DNA of 64,000 bases from the NCBI GenBank assembly GCA_021397835.1, contig JAJFZO010000168.1, forward strand, positions 1,984,001 through 2,048,000. Reading direction: 5' to 3'. The position numbers were made by a program, and so were the translations under genes. This document shows, one piece after another, positions 47,966-60,850 of the stretch. Origin of the DNA: Moringa oleifera (lineage: Eukaryota > Streptophyta > Magnoliopsida > Brassicales > Moringaceae). The notes below the pieces were generated by a model. That model saw only the letters and a list, made by a program, of their open reading frames with translations, was not told where the DNA came from and ran no database searches. The first letter of the stretch is position 1. The number at the start of each line of letters is the position of its first letter.

Positions 47966-50400
47966 TGTCACCACCGAATTTTTTTTCAATGCCAAATGCC
48001 TCAAGAAAATTATTTTTTATTTTAAAAATTCTTTTTGGGCTTTGATAAATAAAGTTAGTTGTCATGATCGAGATTTCAAATGAAAAACCCACAGGGTGAA
48101 AAAAATATGTTTGAAGTTGCCACCAATCTTTTTAGATACTATTGGCAACCTTTTTAAATTAAGGCTAACTTGCAAAAAACAAAAGTTGAAATTTTAGGTT
48201 CAATTATGGTTATGGAAGGATTAATACCCCTAAGATGCCTAAAAATTGGTACCACTTTGATTTCTTTTTCTATAAATTGTATTTTGATCAAAGTACTCAA
48301 GATTTCATACTTACTTCATCCTAATATACCAAAATATTTTTTAGGGACAACAGAGCGGTTCGCACTTACTTATCTTCTTTCCTTCACAAAATAAGGGTTT
48401 ATGAGAAAAAATAAATTTATAAGAAAGAAATATATTCACTTTTTTTATAACATGGTTTGATTATATATTAAAACAATAAATAGATCCAATCATATCACTT
48501 AACAAGAATTTAATGATAATTAACTTAGCTCAAGCAATTTTGTTCAAGAAAATGAACATGTTAAAGTAAATGAGTTTAAGAAGTTTGCTTGATACCTCTT
48601 GAAGTCCTTTACACTTTTTGTAGGTTTTTCTACTTTCTTCAATATGAATGGATACTTAATGGAAATCTTCTTGAAAAATTAATGAAAACTCTTATGAAAA
48701 CTAAAAAATTAAAAAGAAAAATTTTTAAGAGAGTTTTCTCTATGTGTATGAATCTGTGAATGTAAAAATGCAAATCTCCATATGTTTATTCTTAACTACA
48801 GGCTTTAATAGGTGTTTATAGGATTTTGATTGTGCAGGTTAATGGTAAATGGTGGTCGGATTAGGGAAGTGCAATGCAAGCAAGCAACTTTTGTCTTCAA
48901 GCACAAGAGAGTCGCTTACACTTCGAGAGGTTATCCAAGACCTGTTAAACTGTGCTTGTTGATTCTGACTTGATTTTCTCACTCTCGGGCCTCATTTAGA
49001 TGTAACATTGTCTTCAATTCCATTTGTTCTCACACAGATAGATTGAGAATAGGTCTACCTATTGATTTCCATTATGTTGCTTAATTCTGTTGAACTCAAG
49101 ACTTGATTTCAATTTTTAATGATATTCCTCAGTTTTCTTATGCATTTCACTATATGATTTTTGACATAAATCTCATCATCTTGCCAAAGAATTCTATTTT
49201 AACTATGCCATAAATTATGCCATCTTTGAGAAGACCGCCACGTTAGCAGGCCTCCTATCACATAGGATGTCGCAGTTGACTAGACGGGTCTGCTTTCATT
49301 CAATTACCCTCAAATCAGCGGAACCAATCACATGACCCTTTTATATGTTTTAAACTAATGTGGTAGCATCATCGAATGATGTTGTTACACATTAATTAAT
49401 GAATGAATAGTGAGTGCAGCTCATTCTTGCCACCTCATTAATGTCACTTATCGGCACCTTGCTAACTAGATTACTTTACCATATTAACAACTTCTCTCTA
49501 TTGTTAATAGTTATTTTACTTCGTTAGTAAGGGCATCTCTATATCATGCCCTGTCATGTTACCTCTTTGTTTTCACATCATCAGAGGTACCTAACCACAC
49601 CGTACTATGTTCGCTCGCATTGGCATATTAGTAACATCACTTTCGAATAAGTTATTCTTCACGACAACTTTCCCAACTCTCCCCCTAATAGTTAATTTTC
49701 TTTTAAATGCTTTCTTTCACTTTTCCAAGCCTTCCTTGTAATCTTTCATGTTACTTTGTGTAAGAAAACACATCCTGTTCCATCAATTCCTTCGAATCAA
49801 CTTGGGAAGAGCCCTTCGCCATGAGGTAGACTCTTATTGAAAAAGGTGCAAAAAATGCAAAATAAGAGTCTAGAGAGTCTACTTTCATTATATATAAGAT
49901 TTTAATATCCTAATATTACTTCACATCCTTAGGCATATTCTCAATCACTTACCTTTAAAATTTTCATACTTTTCCCAATTCTAGGTCGATTTTGCCAATG
50001 AAAAATATCAAAAAAAAAAAATGCTAAAGATGTGTCTGACACTCTTCTTCCTTTAGATTTGAGATCTCCATATGTTATTATTCATTTTCTTCTATCAAGA
50101 AGATTCTCCCTTAGTTTTTTTTATCAATTCCACACTCTTCCTAGTTACAAACAGACCTTCACTGCTCAAAGGCAGACTCTCCATGGGATAAGTGTCAAAA
50201 ACTGTAAAATAAAATTTTTGACACTCTACTTTTCATTTTTGGGAGGTCACTTGCTAGATTCTCCTTCAAGCATTCAATTTTTCCCTCATTCGTCCTCATT
50301 TACATAGCCACCTTTGAGAGTGATCTATTGTTTTTCAGGCTGTAATGTGACAATGGCATCTCTGTTCTAGATTTTTCAGTGAGGTACTAAAGATCGAAAA
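47966..50400 (-). repeat. Left (3') LTR of the nested element
   Basis: About 2.4 kb, collinear with the right LTR. Shared phrases include ATTCTTTTTGRGCTTTGATA, AACATGGTTTGATTATATA-type sequence, GAGGTCACTTGCTAGATTCT and ACATCTCTGTTC-type sequence near the end. The inner border (about 50400) is approximate. Divergence between the two LTRs is substantial, so the insertion is old. Confidence 0.85.
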
Positions 50401-50464
50401 TAAAATAAAGACCAAGAGATAACAAATTTTTTCCTCACATCTTTTCTACATTCTTTTAAATTCT

Positions 50465-50555
50465 AAGAATTCTCTCTTTTCTCTCTTTCTTTTTTCTTTC
50501 CTTCTTTTCCTTTTCCCTTCTTTTCTTTTCTCTCTTTTTTTTTTATTTTTTGGTA
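50465..50555 (-). other. Polypurine tract candidate of the nested element
   Basis: About 90 bases of nearly pure pyrimidine on the + strand (purine on the - strand), close to the inner edge of the 3' LTR, where a plus-strand primer is expected for an element on the - strand. Confidence 0.55.
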
Positions 50556-50729
50556 AATTATACAAGAAATTAACAAAAATAAATTTTTTTATGAAAAGTT
50601 ATTTGATAGTTATTGTTCATCACCCAAGACAAAATTCTTCCTCGTGTTGATGATGAACATGTCACTCATTATTGAAAATTCTTGATTCAAACACCTCTTA
50701 TCGAAATTCTTTCTCGACTTTAGAAGAAA

Positions 50730-51055
50730 TAGCTTTACTTTCATCTCATGACAAAATTCTTTCTCATCTTTTGATGATTTGCAAAATCTAAATTTTATTG
50801 TTTACTATTGGAATTATTCTTTGACATTGGACAATTATCATCTTTTGTCGAAATTCTACCTCGATGTTAAATGATATAAGGAATTTGTCTCCCTTGACTT
50901 TAAATGAAGGGTTCCTACTTTCATCTTATGATGAAATTCATTCTCATCTATTGATAGTAAGTAAAATTTAAATTTTATTGCTTATTTTTGATATTCTTTC
51001 TCGACTTTGGATGACTATCATCTCTTGTCAGAATTATGCCTTGGTGCTTGATGAA
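50730..51055. repeat. Two-copy tandem repeat of about 186 bp
   Basis: The phrase CTACTTTCATCTYATGAYRA followed by AATTTTATTG and GACTATCATCT occurs near 50734 and again near 50920. It precedes a longer 127-bp array in the same element. Confidence 0.6.
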
Positions 51056-51149
51056 AATTTTCTTCTGTTAAAATCGCTTCGACATTCGACATTGACTCAA
51101 AAATTTTGAAATGTGATTTCTTTCATCGGATTCATTCTCTAAGTTCAAT

Positions 51150-52110
51150 GATTGGCTATCAAAATTCTTTTTTGACATGCCCTACATGAGTTATCTCCTA
51201 TTGAAACTATCCTTGACCTTCGGCATTGTAAAGAAATTTTTCATCTTCTATCAAAAATATCCTTAATGTACAATGATCTCACTTGCTGAAATTTTTTTCT
51301 CAATGTGCCTTACGAGCATTGTCTACTGTTAGAACAGTTCTCGACATTTGACATTGTAAAAAAATATCTCATCTTTTATTAGAAACATCCTTGATGTATA
51401 ACAATTTACATTATCAGAATTTTTCGTCGATGTGCCTTATGAACGTTATTTTATGTTAAAATCATCCTCAATGTTTAACTTTGGAAAGAAGTGTCTCATT
51501 TTTCATCAAAAACATCCTCAATGTATGAAGGTTTGCCTAGTCAGAATTTTTCCTCGATGTGCACTACGAACATTGTTACCTGTTAGAACCATCCTTGATG
51601 TTTGACACTGTAAAGAAATATCTGATTTTCTATTAAAATTATCTTTGATATATGATGATTTAGCTTGTCAAAGTTTTTCCTCAATGTGGCTTATGAGCAT
51701 TGTCTTCTGTTAGAACAGTCCTTCACATTTGACATTTGTAAAGAAATATCTCATCTTCTTTTAAAAACATTCTCAATGCAAGACGATCTAACTTATCCAA
51801 AATTTTCCTCAATGTGCGTTCTCATCTTCTATCAAAAACATCCTTAATGTATGATGATTTGATTGTCAAAATTTTTCCTCAATGTGCCCTACGAGCATTG
51901 TCTTTTGTTAAAGTAGTTCTTGATATTTGATGTTGTGAAGAAGTATCTTGTATTTTATCAAAAATATCCTCAATGTATAATAATCTAGCTTGTCAAAAAA
52001 TTTTGTTGACTTACCTTATAAATATTACCTCTTATCGAAACAATCATTGACATTCAACATTGTAAAAAGATATCTCGTCTTCTATGAAAAACATCCTCCA
52101 TGTATAACTT
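51150..52110. repeat. 127-bp tandem repeat array, about 7.5 copies
   Basis: Units contain TTTTTCCTCAATGTGCCYTA, then CGAGCATTGTCTTCTGTTA, TTCGACATTTGACATTGTAA and AAACATCCTCAATGTATGA. The GCATTGTC position recurs near 51188, 51316, 51443, 51571, 51697, 51895 and 52021. The wide step 51697-51895 contains one full unit plus a 72-base partial unit. It lies on the 3' side of the nested element's interior. Confidence 0.9.
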
Positions 52111-52199
52111 TGAACAACTTGCTTTTTGTCGAACTTCTGCTTCGACTTTCATCATTGAATATATTTTAACCCCCTCCAAAATCTTCTTCAATGTTTGAC

Positions 52200-55080
52200 A
52201 TTAAAAAAAGATTTTTTCCTCCCATTTGGATTCTTTTTTACTTTTGGTATTGAAAGTATGTTTTCGATTAATTTTTTTATTATCTTTATTTTTATTTTGC
52301 TTGTTCATCAAAGTACATAACTTATCAATCAAATTTGCCTTTTTTCTTTCTCATTTTTTTCTCTTTCTTTCTCTTTTTTTTCTGAGGAATAATGGATCCT
52401 TTCAACTTCTAGCATCCTTTTTTGAAAATATACTTGTTGGGTCTTAAAATGTATGATTTAGGATTCTTTCAATAAAGGCACTCCCCTTTCGTTCTCTTTG
52501 TTTTTTTTTTTCTTTTATCATGTTTCCTAAAAAGTGTCATATTCCCTTGGCTTTATTTATATTTTCTCCTATTTTACAAAGTTGTATACAATTTGTTGTC
52601 AATTTTTTTTGAACAACTAGGTAATTATGAGTTCTCAAAAATAATATTCAACTTATCAAGAAAGATAGGCTACCATGAATGGCATTTCATTTCTAATAAG
52701 AACATTAAGTATTCTTTAGGGGAATTCACAAAGGTATTTAGGTCAAGAAAAGGAAATAAGGATTCACTCCCTCACTGTCGAGCATTAACTCTATTTAGTT
52801 TTTCTTAATGATGATTCCTTTTAACATACCAACTTTTCTCTGATTAAAATGATAAAGACACCCTTTATCCTTATCGAATTTGCCTGATGTTGGGACTTAG
52901 AAGTTCTTGCCCTTCTGTTTCAAATCTCCTCTAAAGAAGGGTTTCTTTATCAAATTCATCTTCATTTGACGCTTATTTGCCCTTTTGGTCAATAGTATTC
53001 TTAAGAATGCATTCAATACTGAATCTCCTTATTTGAAATGTTTGATATTCTTTTTCCATCCTAATTTGGTATTACTACCCATGGTAAATTACTTTTAGCC
53101 TTTTTTTTGTCAATCAAATTTAATTGCTTATATCAACTTTCTTTCATTATTTTTTGGTACTCATTCTGCTTCTTTGAGCTATGCTTCTATGAGCATTATA
53201 ATTGGTAATATTGCTTTTGTATCATATACCACTAAGTATAGAGTTTGCCTCAACTGACGTTCCTTTTGAAATGTAAAGCTAATAGTAGCATCTTATGCCA
53301 GTTTTTGTAGTTCTTCGTTATTTTATGAATTTTAACCACTTCAACATCTCTATTTTCATCCACTTTAGTTTCCTTTTCTTTTTTGTTGTTTTTTTTGTTC
53401 TTTTTTCATTTTTTTACTTTTTGAGATGGTGGACCTTAACATTTTGTAGGCAATGTAATTCACTTCTCTATTGTTACACCGAATTGCTCGAGTTAACTAG
53501 GAAGTAATTCATATTCATCCTGTTTTTCTGATTTTGGTAATCCATCAAGAAGTGATTTCAATTCAATTTAATGTACTAAACTTACAAAATCAATTAGGAA
53601 CTGATTTACATTCAACTTATTGTTCTGTAGCGCCAACCAGGAAGTAATTTTCAATCATCTAGTTGCTTCGTATTTGTATAGTTCGAATTTGTAAAGTTCA
53701 TCAGAAAGCTGTTCTCATACACCTTGATGTTCTGATGATTTTTTCACAATATGGTTTTCAACTGTCAAGAATGTCCATGATTCTTGATCTACTGGGGATG
53801 ACATTTTTTTTTTTTTCTTTCAAATTTTGTTATGACAAAGGGACATTCTAGTTTTAATAGTAATTTTATATTCCATTATGCTTCCTTATCTACATATTCT
53901 TGCAATAACTTGACCAATTCTTTTTTCAATTTCATGGTATTTATTTGACCTCTTTTTTGTATTCTTTGGTTTTCTGGCTTAACCATTTTGGTTTCTTCCT
54001 TATTGAGTCTTATTTGTATTTTTTTTTTCGCTCTACTTGCTTGAGAAACTTTTGGGACATTTCATAATCTTTTTCTTTCATATCCTTCGAATGAGAGTCA
54101 TTTTCTTGAAAATAATTAGGGTTATTTTTATTGAAGTTTTTCGTTATCAAAATTCCCAAAGAAGAATATGCTGAATTTTACTTTAAGCATGAATAATGAT
54201 AACGAAAATTAAGATTTTTACTAATATGGCAAGAATTTATATGAAGCTGTATATCAGTGAGGGATTAACATGGTAAGAACTTGTATGAAGCTGTATATTT
54301 CTAATAGTCAATCTCAATCTAATTTTTTTTATACAAATTCATAACAAGGTTGAGAACAACTTTCACTTTTTTAATTCTAAAATATCCTAGCTATGTTATC
54401 TTTTATATTGAAATTTGATATCAAAGACTTATTCGTATCGTATAGTCCAATAAACTGAAAATGTTGTGAAGGTTGACAAAAGTTAATTGGATCTGTTTAT
54501 TCCTCTTCTTTTTTCATTCTTCTTTATATATTTGACCGAGTGCTATACTCTTTGATTATCAAGCGTAGCTTTGTTTTCCTTTTTGTAATTTGTGTTTTGA
54601 TTCATTTATGTTAAATGATAGGAAACAAAGCAACAAACCAAGTATATTTGATGTGTGCCCTAATCAAGTTTACAATTTCTAACTTTAGTTATAGCTCTAC
54701 CTTAAATACATGCATTCACTATACATGGAAGACTAGCTTCTAAAAGTTCTGAAATTCTCCACATCAGACTAATGAGGCTCTTTAGAATATTATTGTCATC
54801 GCAATGATGAAAAGCGTCTAGGATTGTAAACATGTCCTTGGTTCAGTTTGAGTGAAATTACTTGACTAACTTTGCAAAAGAGAGGATTCTTTTCGGAAGC
54901 ACAGCTACATATATTTCTCATAAAAGATGAAGCTCAAGTTTAGAACTCATGTGATACTTTTATGGTGTGTGCTATGCTATGAGCAGTTATTAAAGCAAAT
55001 AACACATAGCAAGCAAGAAAGTAAAGCAATAAAGCATAAATATAAAGCAGGAAAATAAATCAAAATTTGGCTTGACTTTC
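52200..55080 (-). other. Decayed interior of the nested LTR element
   Basis: No intact gene. T-rich on the + strand. One short - strand stretch (about 53880-53930) reads LVKLLQEYVDKEAYNG, which resembles the LLxEYxDVFAWSYxDMPG segment before RT in Tat-type Gypsy elements, but this is weak. Gag and pol are otherwise unrecognisable or deleted. Confidence 0.45.
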
Positions 55081-55087
55081 TTAATCA

Positions 55088-55104
55088 TCCCAATGGAGTC
55101 ACCA
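55088..55104 (-). other. Primer-binding site of the nested element
   Basis: On the - strand it reads TGGTGACTCCATTGGGA, two bases from the 5' LTR end at 55107. It resembles the TGGCGACTCxxCTGGGGA site used by Ogre/Tat-type elements, which I recall as complementary to a tRNA-Arg. It fixes the orientation of the element. Confidence 0.8.
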
Positions 55105-55106
55105 GC

Positions 55107-57270
55107 TGTCAAGATCAATTTTTTTTTCAAGCAAAATACCTCCTTAATTATGAGAAAATTCTTTTATTTTAAAAATTCTTTTTGAGCTTTGATAAATAAA
55201 GCCAATTATCATGATCTAGGAGTTGGTTATGCTTGGGGAAGGATTAGCACTTTCAAGATACCCAAAAATTGGTATCACTTTGATTTCTTTACCAAAAAAT
55301 TAATTTTTAGGGTATTTTGGTCAAAATAGTTAAGACTTCATACTTACTCCATCTTCACATATCAAAATGTTTTTTAAGGAGAAGAGTGGTTCACACTTGC
55401 TCACTTTCTTTCTTCCCTAAAATAAGAGCTAGAAATCTTATATGTAATATTTTTTATTATAAGGGAAAATAAATTTTTTTAAGGAAGAAATATATTCTCT
55501 TTTTCTACCACATGGTTTGATTATATACTAAAACAATAAATAGATAAAGGTATATATCTAATGATAATTATAGAGAAAATGAATGTGCTATAGTAATGAT
55601 AATTAACTCAGCTTAAGCAATTTTATTTAAGAAAATGAATGTGCTATAATAAATGAGTTAAAGAAGTTTGCTTGATACCTCTTGAAGTACCTTACATTTT
55701 TGGTACTTTTGCTCCTTTCTTTAATATGAATTGATACAATATTTCAATGAAAATCTTCTTGAAAAGTAACGAAAACTCTTATGAAAACTAAAAATTTATA
55801 AAGAAAATTTTTTATGAGTGAACTTTCTCTGTGTGTGTAAATCTGTAAAGTGAATGCAAATCTCCATCTTCTATTCTATCAGAGTGCACTTGCTGATTTT
55901 AACTTCATTTTCTCACTCTTCGGCCTCATTTGGGTGCAATATTATCTTCAATTCCATTTTTTCTCACGTGGCAACTCAAGGATAAGTCCACTTAATGACT
56001 TTCGTTGTGTTGCTAAATTCTTCTGAACCTAAGGATAAATTCTAGTTTTTAGCAGTAATCCTCCTTAGTCTTCTTATGCATTTCGCCCTTCTTTGTATAA
56101 TTTTCAACTTGAATCTCGTTATTAGACTAAAGAATTCTGCTTGAACTATGTTGCAAAGTGTGCCACCCTTGAGCAGATTGCCACGTTTGCTGGCTTATTG
56201 GCACGTGGGATGTCACTACTTATTAGGCAAGTTTGCCTCTATTCAACTAGTGTTAAATTAGCAATACTAGCCACATCACCCTTTTGTTGTATTTTAAAAA
56301 GATGTGGCTGTGTCACCAAATGACGTTATGCCACGTCAATTAATAAATGAGTAATGAGTATATCACCTTCCTACCACATCATTACAGTCGCCCACTAACA
56401 CCTTGCCACATCATTTAATGAATAGGTGACTGAGTGCATCTTTACCTTACCACCTCATTAGTGCCACCCATTGGCGCCCTGCCACATCATTTAATGAATA
56501 GGTGAGTGGATGTAACTTCATCCTATTACCTTATTAACGTCAACCACTTGTGCCTTGCTAGTTAGATCTCTTTTCCACATCAGCAACTTCTTTCTACTGT
56601 TAATAGCTATTTTACTTCATTAGGAGAGGCATCTTTGAATCATACCCTACCATGTCAACTCCTTGTTTTCACACCATCAGAGGCACCCACCTATACTGTG
56701 CCATGTCAACTTATATCTAAATCCTTCGAATCAACTTGAGAAGAGCTTTCCTCTTCCACAAGGTATATTCTCATTGGAAAGGGTGTCAAAAATGCAAAAT
56801 AAGAGTTTGGAGTCATTAGATATAAGATTTTAATATCCTAATATTTGCGTTACACCCTTCGGCAAACTCTCCATCATTTACTCTTGAAAATGCTAAATAT
56901 GTGTATGGACATTCTTCCTCCCTTAGATTCGAGATCTTCATGTCCTATTTTTCATTCTCTTTTCTTAAAAGACTCTCTCTCAATTTTTTCTTTGAATTTC
57001 GTACTCCTTTTTGTTATCGATAGACTCATTGCTTAACGATAGACTTTCCATGGGATGATTATAAAAATTGCAAATAAAAAGTCTTGACACTTTGCTTTTC
57101 ACTTATGGGAGGTCACTTGCTAGATTCTCCTTTAAGTATTCAGTTTTTCTCTTATTCTAACCCATTTGCACAATCATCTTTGAGAATGACACGGTTGTTC
57201 TTTAGGCTACAGTGTGACAATAACATCTCTGTTCCAGATTTTTCAATAAGGCAAAATTTGGATATTGACA
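55107..57270 (-). repeat. Right (5') LTR of the nested element
   Basis: 2164 bases, from TGTCAAGATC (55107) to GATATTGACA (57270), so it starts TGTCA and ends TGACA in both readings. Collinear with the left LTR at 47966. Confidence 0.88.
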
Positions 57271-57275
57271 AGACA

Positions 57276-58540
57276 TATACCAAATTTAATGACAAATATA
57301 ATTTTTATTCGATAACTTGATAATAGAAGACACAAGGTGATTTTTTATGATAGTGCTTGGAAAGTTACTAAAAGTACCATGGTTGTTGCTTATGGAAGTA
57401 AAACAAAAACTCTTTATACGACTTCAAGTTGTAAGGATATAGTGATTGCTATTAAGACTAGTATAAACTTTGATTTATCATACTATAGACTTAAGCATAT
57501 GAATGAAAATGAAATGAAGGCCTTGGTGGTAAATGGTAATTTACTAGATTTAATATCTACAGAGCACAAATGATGTGAAAGTTACATTTTTCGCAAAAAA
57601 AATGGGTCAACTTCTCAAAAACAAGAAAAATGTTGAAGCAAGAAAAACTAAAGTTAATTTATCCAAATATGTAGGCCCCTTCAATTGTTAGGATCTAACT
57701 ATTACGCGACATTCATTGATGACTCAATCAAAAAAGTACAAATCTATTTTTTTAAAGAATAAATATGATGTGTTTGATATTTTTAAGAAATAGAACGTTA
57801 TGGTTGAGAATTAAATCAATTTTAAGGTTAAATATTTAAGATATGATAATAATAAGAAATATATTGATGAGAATTTTGAATGATTTTGTACAAATAATAA
57901 GATCAAATGGTGAAAACTATTCTTGGGACACCTTAGCAGGATAGTGTTGTAGAACAAATGAATACAACATTGATTGAGTGTGTAAGAAGCATAAAAATTC
58001 ATATGGGCTTGCCCAAGGCATTTTGAGTAAATGCAGTTAATACTACAACCTATCTGATCAATAAGGGTCATTCAATTGATTTGGAGCCATAAAAAGGAAA
58101 ATTCAAGAACATTTAGTTGCGTGTCTTATATTTATATCGATGTTGTTGTTAGAAGTAAAATTTATTTGATATCTAAAAAGTTTTTTTTCATTGGATATGG
58201 TGACAATAAGTTTGGTTACCATTTCTAGAATAGCCAAAATGGAAAGATTATTAGAAGTAAGGATGTGATTTCAATGAGCAAGTATTATACAATGATAGTT
58301 TGGGCAAAAATTACGAAGTAATAGATTTTGAGGTAAAAAAGGACTGAATTACTTCACTTGAGAGACATTCTAGTAAGCTAGTTATAATAAAATGCTCAAA
58401 AAATTGAAGATGACACTGTTTAGGAAGATCAAGAGAATATAGTTCCAGAGGTAAATCCAACTACTTTTGTGACAAAAGTGAGAAGATCTTAAACAACTTG
58501 GTCTTTACTTCTACAATAACCAAGATCAGTAGTTTCATCA
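57276..58540 (+). pseudogene. Copia element 1, pre-integrase and integrase remnant
   Basis: Continues the frame cut at 47965: HIPNLMTNIIF, then LDNRRHKVIFYDSAWKVTK, YGSKTKTLYTTSSCKDIVIA and YYRLKHMNENEMKAL (pre-integrase domain, an open frame at 57337-57573). Later it reads SVVEQMNTTLIECVRSI and GLPKAF...NTTTYLINKG (integrase, about 57930-58075). The end reads KKFFFIGYGDNKFGYHF and KIIRSKDVI, then a RRS motif near 58480. Stops and frameshifts throughout. RT and RNase H of this element are not seen; it is cut off near 58540. Confidence 0.85.
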
Positions 58541-58898
58541 TTTGAAAGATCTCGTGAAAAATGATACTAGACATTTATATGTTTGCTTCTTGTATGAAAA
58601 ACAAGATTTATGGAGAGTTTTATTGCTGAATTATTATCACAAAAGATTTAGGTTGATTTTCCTTGCTTGAAGTTATTTCCTCTAAAACTTTTCTCAACCA
58701 AATTGATTAATAAACACATGCAATTGCAACCATAAACTCAGCTTTAGTTATTGATAAAGTAACAAATGGTTGCTTCTTTGAGTACCACGAAACACATGTT
58801 CAATCCATCAAGAATACATAGCCAAATGTACATTTTCTATCTTGAAGATCACTTACATGGTCACTAGCAGTAAAACCAAACTTGATCAATCAAGGAAA
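58541..58898 (-). pseudogene. Copia element 2, RNase H fragment
   Basis: The - strand reads SDHVSDLQDRKCTFGYVF, then VSWYSKKQPFVTLSITKAEF and SIWLRKVLEEIT, then FHTRSKHINV and YHFSRDL in a shifted frame. These are the RNase H blocks of Copia (DLDDRKSTSGYVF, SWxSKKQxxVxLSTTEAEF, HxRSKHIDVRYHF). A truncated piece sitting in opposite orientation between two + strand Copia remnants. Confidence 0.88.
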
Positions 58899-60850
58899 TA
58901 AATCTAATGACACGTGAACAAAAATGGTCTGAGAAGGCTTTTAATCTTAATCACTTAAAAGTCTTTGGATCTGTTATCTGTGCACATCAAAGAGAAAGAA
59001 AACTATAAACTAGAGCTATTAAATAGGTGTTTCCAACCTATCTTAAAGGTTTTAAAGGGTATAAGACAAGGAGGATTCTATCAAATTATAAATAGAGATG
59101 TAACATTTCAATGAAAGATCCTTGCTCTATGCTCAACAAGGAAGGGCTTTTGCTAAAGAAGAAGGCTCAAAGATTAGGACAACTTTCAAGGATGTAATTG
59201 GCATTGAAATAGGGCCAAACAAGGCTCAAACTTCATCTAACCATGGTGTAGAATGTATTAAACAATTTATAAAAAAAAAAAAAATTGTAGCGGTAGACGT
59301 CCTAATAAATGCAGAGCATCAACTCATCTTTGATGACGATACTAATCCACTGAGTAGTTGTCAACTAGTCAGAGATAGGGGTATGAGAATTATAAAGCCT
59401 CTAAAGAGATTTTAAGGGGAAGAATCAAGCTCTAGCTTATTAAGGGAAAATTGATAGCTCATTCACTAAATATAGTAGAACAACTAGTGGACCTAACACC
59501 AAAGAATTTCAAGGAAGTAATGTCAGGGCTGAACATTACTATTTGGTTTCAAGCTATGAATGAGGGGATGTCTTCCTTGAAAGCAAACAAGATCTATGAA
59601 CTAATAGGAAAGGCAAGAAATCAAAGAGTAATGGACAGTATATGTGTCTACAAAGTGAAAAAGGCTAAGATACATAATACTCTAAAGAGGTTGAAGGTCA
59701 AGCTAGTTATTAAAGTTTCACCAAGGTTGAAGGTATAGATTACACTGAAATCTTTTTAGTAGTACTTAAATGTAAAACAATAACAGTACAATAGCCTTAG
59801 AAGATTAGGAATTGAAACAAATGGATGTCAAAACATCGTTCTTACATGGTGAGTTGTTTGGATCATCTTTATAATGCAAATTGAAGGATTTGAAAAAAAG
59901 GTAAAATAGATCAAATTTGCCTTCTAAAGAAGTCATTATATGGCTTAAAAGTCTATCAAACAATGATTAGAAGGTTTGGCACCTTTATTCTTAATCAAGG
60001 CTTCAAAAGGAGCTCATATGATGCATGCTTTTACCATAGGAATGCATGATGCAAGGATTTAGATATGTTACTACTTTATGTGATTAACATGTTCATGATA
60101 TGTAACAACTTATTTTAAATCTACTGAGTCAAGAGGATACTTTGTAGGGAATTTGATATGAAGGATCTTAGACCTACTAAGAGAATCCTAGTAATGTCAA
60201 TCCAAAGATATAAAAGTAAGAGATGACTCCAGCTATCTTAACACTAATTGCAACAAACGATTGACAGGTTCTTTATGCATTAAGCCAAGTCAAGTTCAGT
60301 ACCATCAGGGACTCACTTCATGCTTTTTGAATTAAGCTATCCAAGTTAAGAATAAGAAAGAATGACAATAGGCAACATACCTTACTCAAATATATAATAA
60401 ACCTTGTTTTTGTCATGCAATCAACCTTTTAAACAGGTTCATGACTAATCTAAGCAAGTATCATGGGCATGGTATGAACTGTTTACTAAGGTATGTCAAT
60501 GGAACAAAGGATTATGACTTGATCTATTAAAAAAAGGGCTATCTAGTAAAGTCTTGTTGGGTAGGTTGACTCAAACTTTGTGGAGATAGGGATAACGAAT
60601 GATCCATTTCAGCTTATGTTTCCATACTTAATGGATATTGCATCACTTAGAAAGTGTAACTCTAATAAATAATGGCTCTTTCAGGCATGGAGGCTACATA
60701 CATTACAGTGGTGAAGGGTTTAAAGAAGGGATTTGACTTCTTGGTTTATTAGCGAGTTGTAACTACATACCTCTTGTTCGATGATGTTTTAGATAGTCAA
60801 TAAGCTATTCACATGTGTCAAAATCTTGTTTATTGTGAATGCATGATGAT
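58899..60850 (+). pseudogene. Copia element 3, integrase end to RNase H remnant
   Basis: Begins with a second integrase end: NLNHLKVFGSVICAHQRE, GFKGY and ERSLLYAQQGRAF. It then shows the RT start FKEVMSG...WFQAMNEGMSSLKANKIYEL (59451-59738 open frame) and GIDYTEIF. RT blocks MDVKTSFLHGELF (59821), ICLLKKSLYGLK-like and GTFILNQGFKRSSYDACFYH follow. The catalytic YVDD box reads YVIN (about 60078-60089). MKDLRPTKRIL, SKYHGHGMNCLLRYVNGTKD and DSQxAIHMCQNLVY (about 60790-60830) end it. It duplicates the integrase end already seen at 58100-58330, so it is a different element. It stops before the C-terminal RNase H end. Confidence 0.85.

Larger units (their letters stand above)
47966..57270 (-). 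mobile_element. Nested LTR retrotransposon inside Copia element 1
   Basis: A 9305-base insertion with diverged direct LTRs, beginning TGTCA at 47966 and ending TTGACA at 57270. It is flanked by AGACG (47961-47965) and AGACA (57271-57275), a 5-base target duplication with one change. It splits a Copia reading frame whose two halves (LKDETC... and HIPNL...) are normally adjacent. A primer-binding site just inside the right LTR shows it runs on the - strand. The 4.7-kb interior contains tandem repeats but no clear pol, so it is non-autonomous or heavily deleted, of Tat/Ogre type. Confidence 0.88.
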
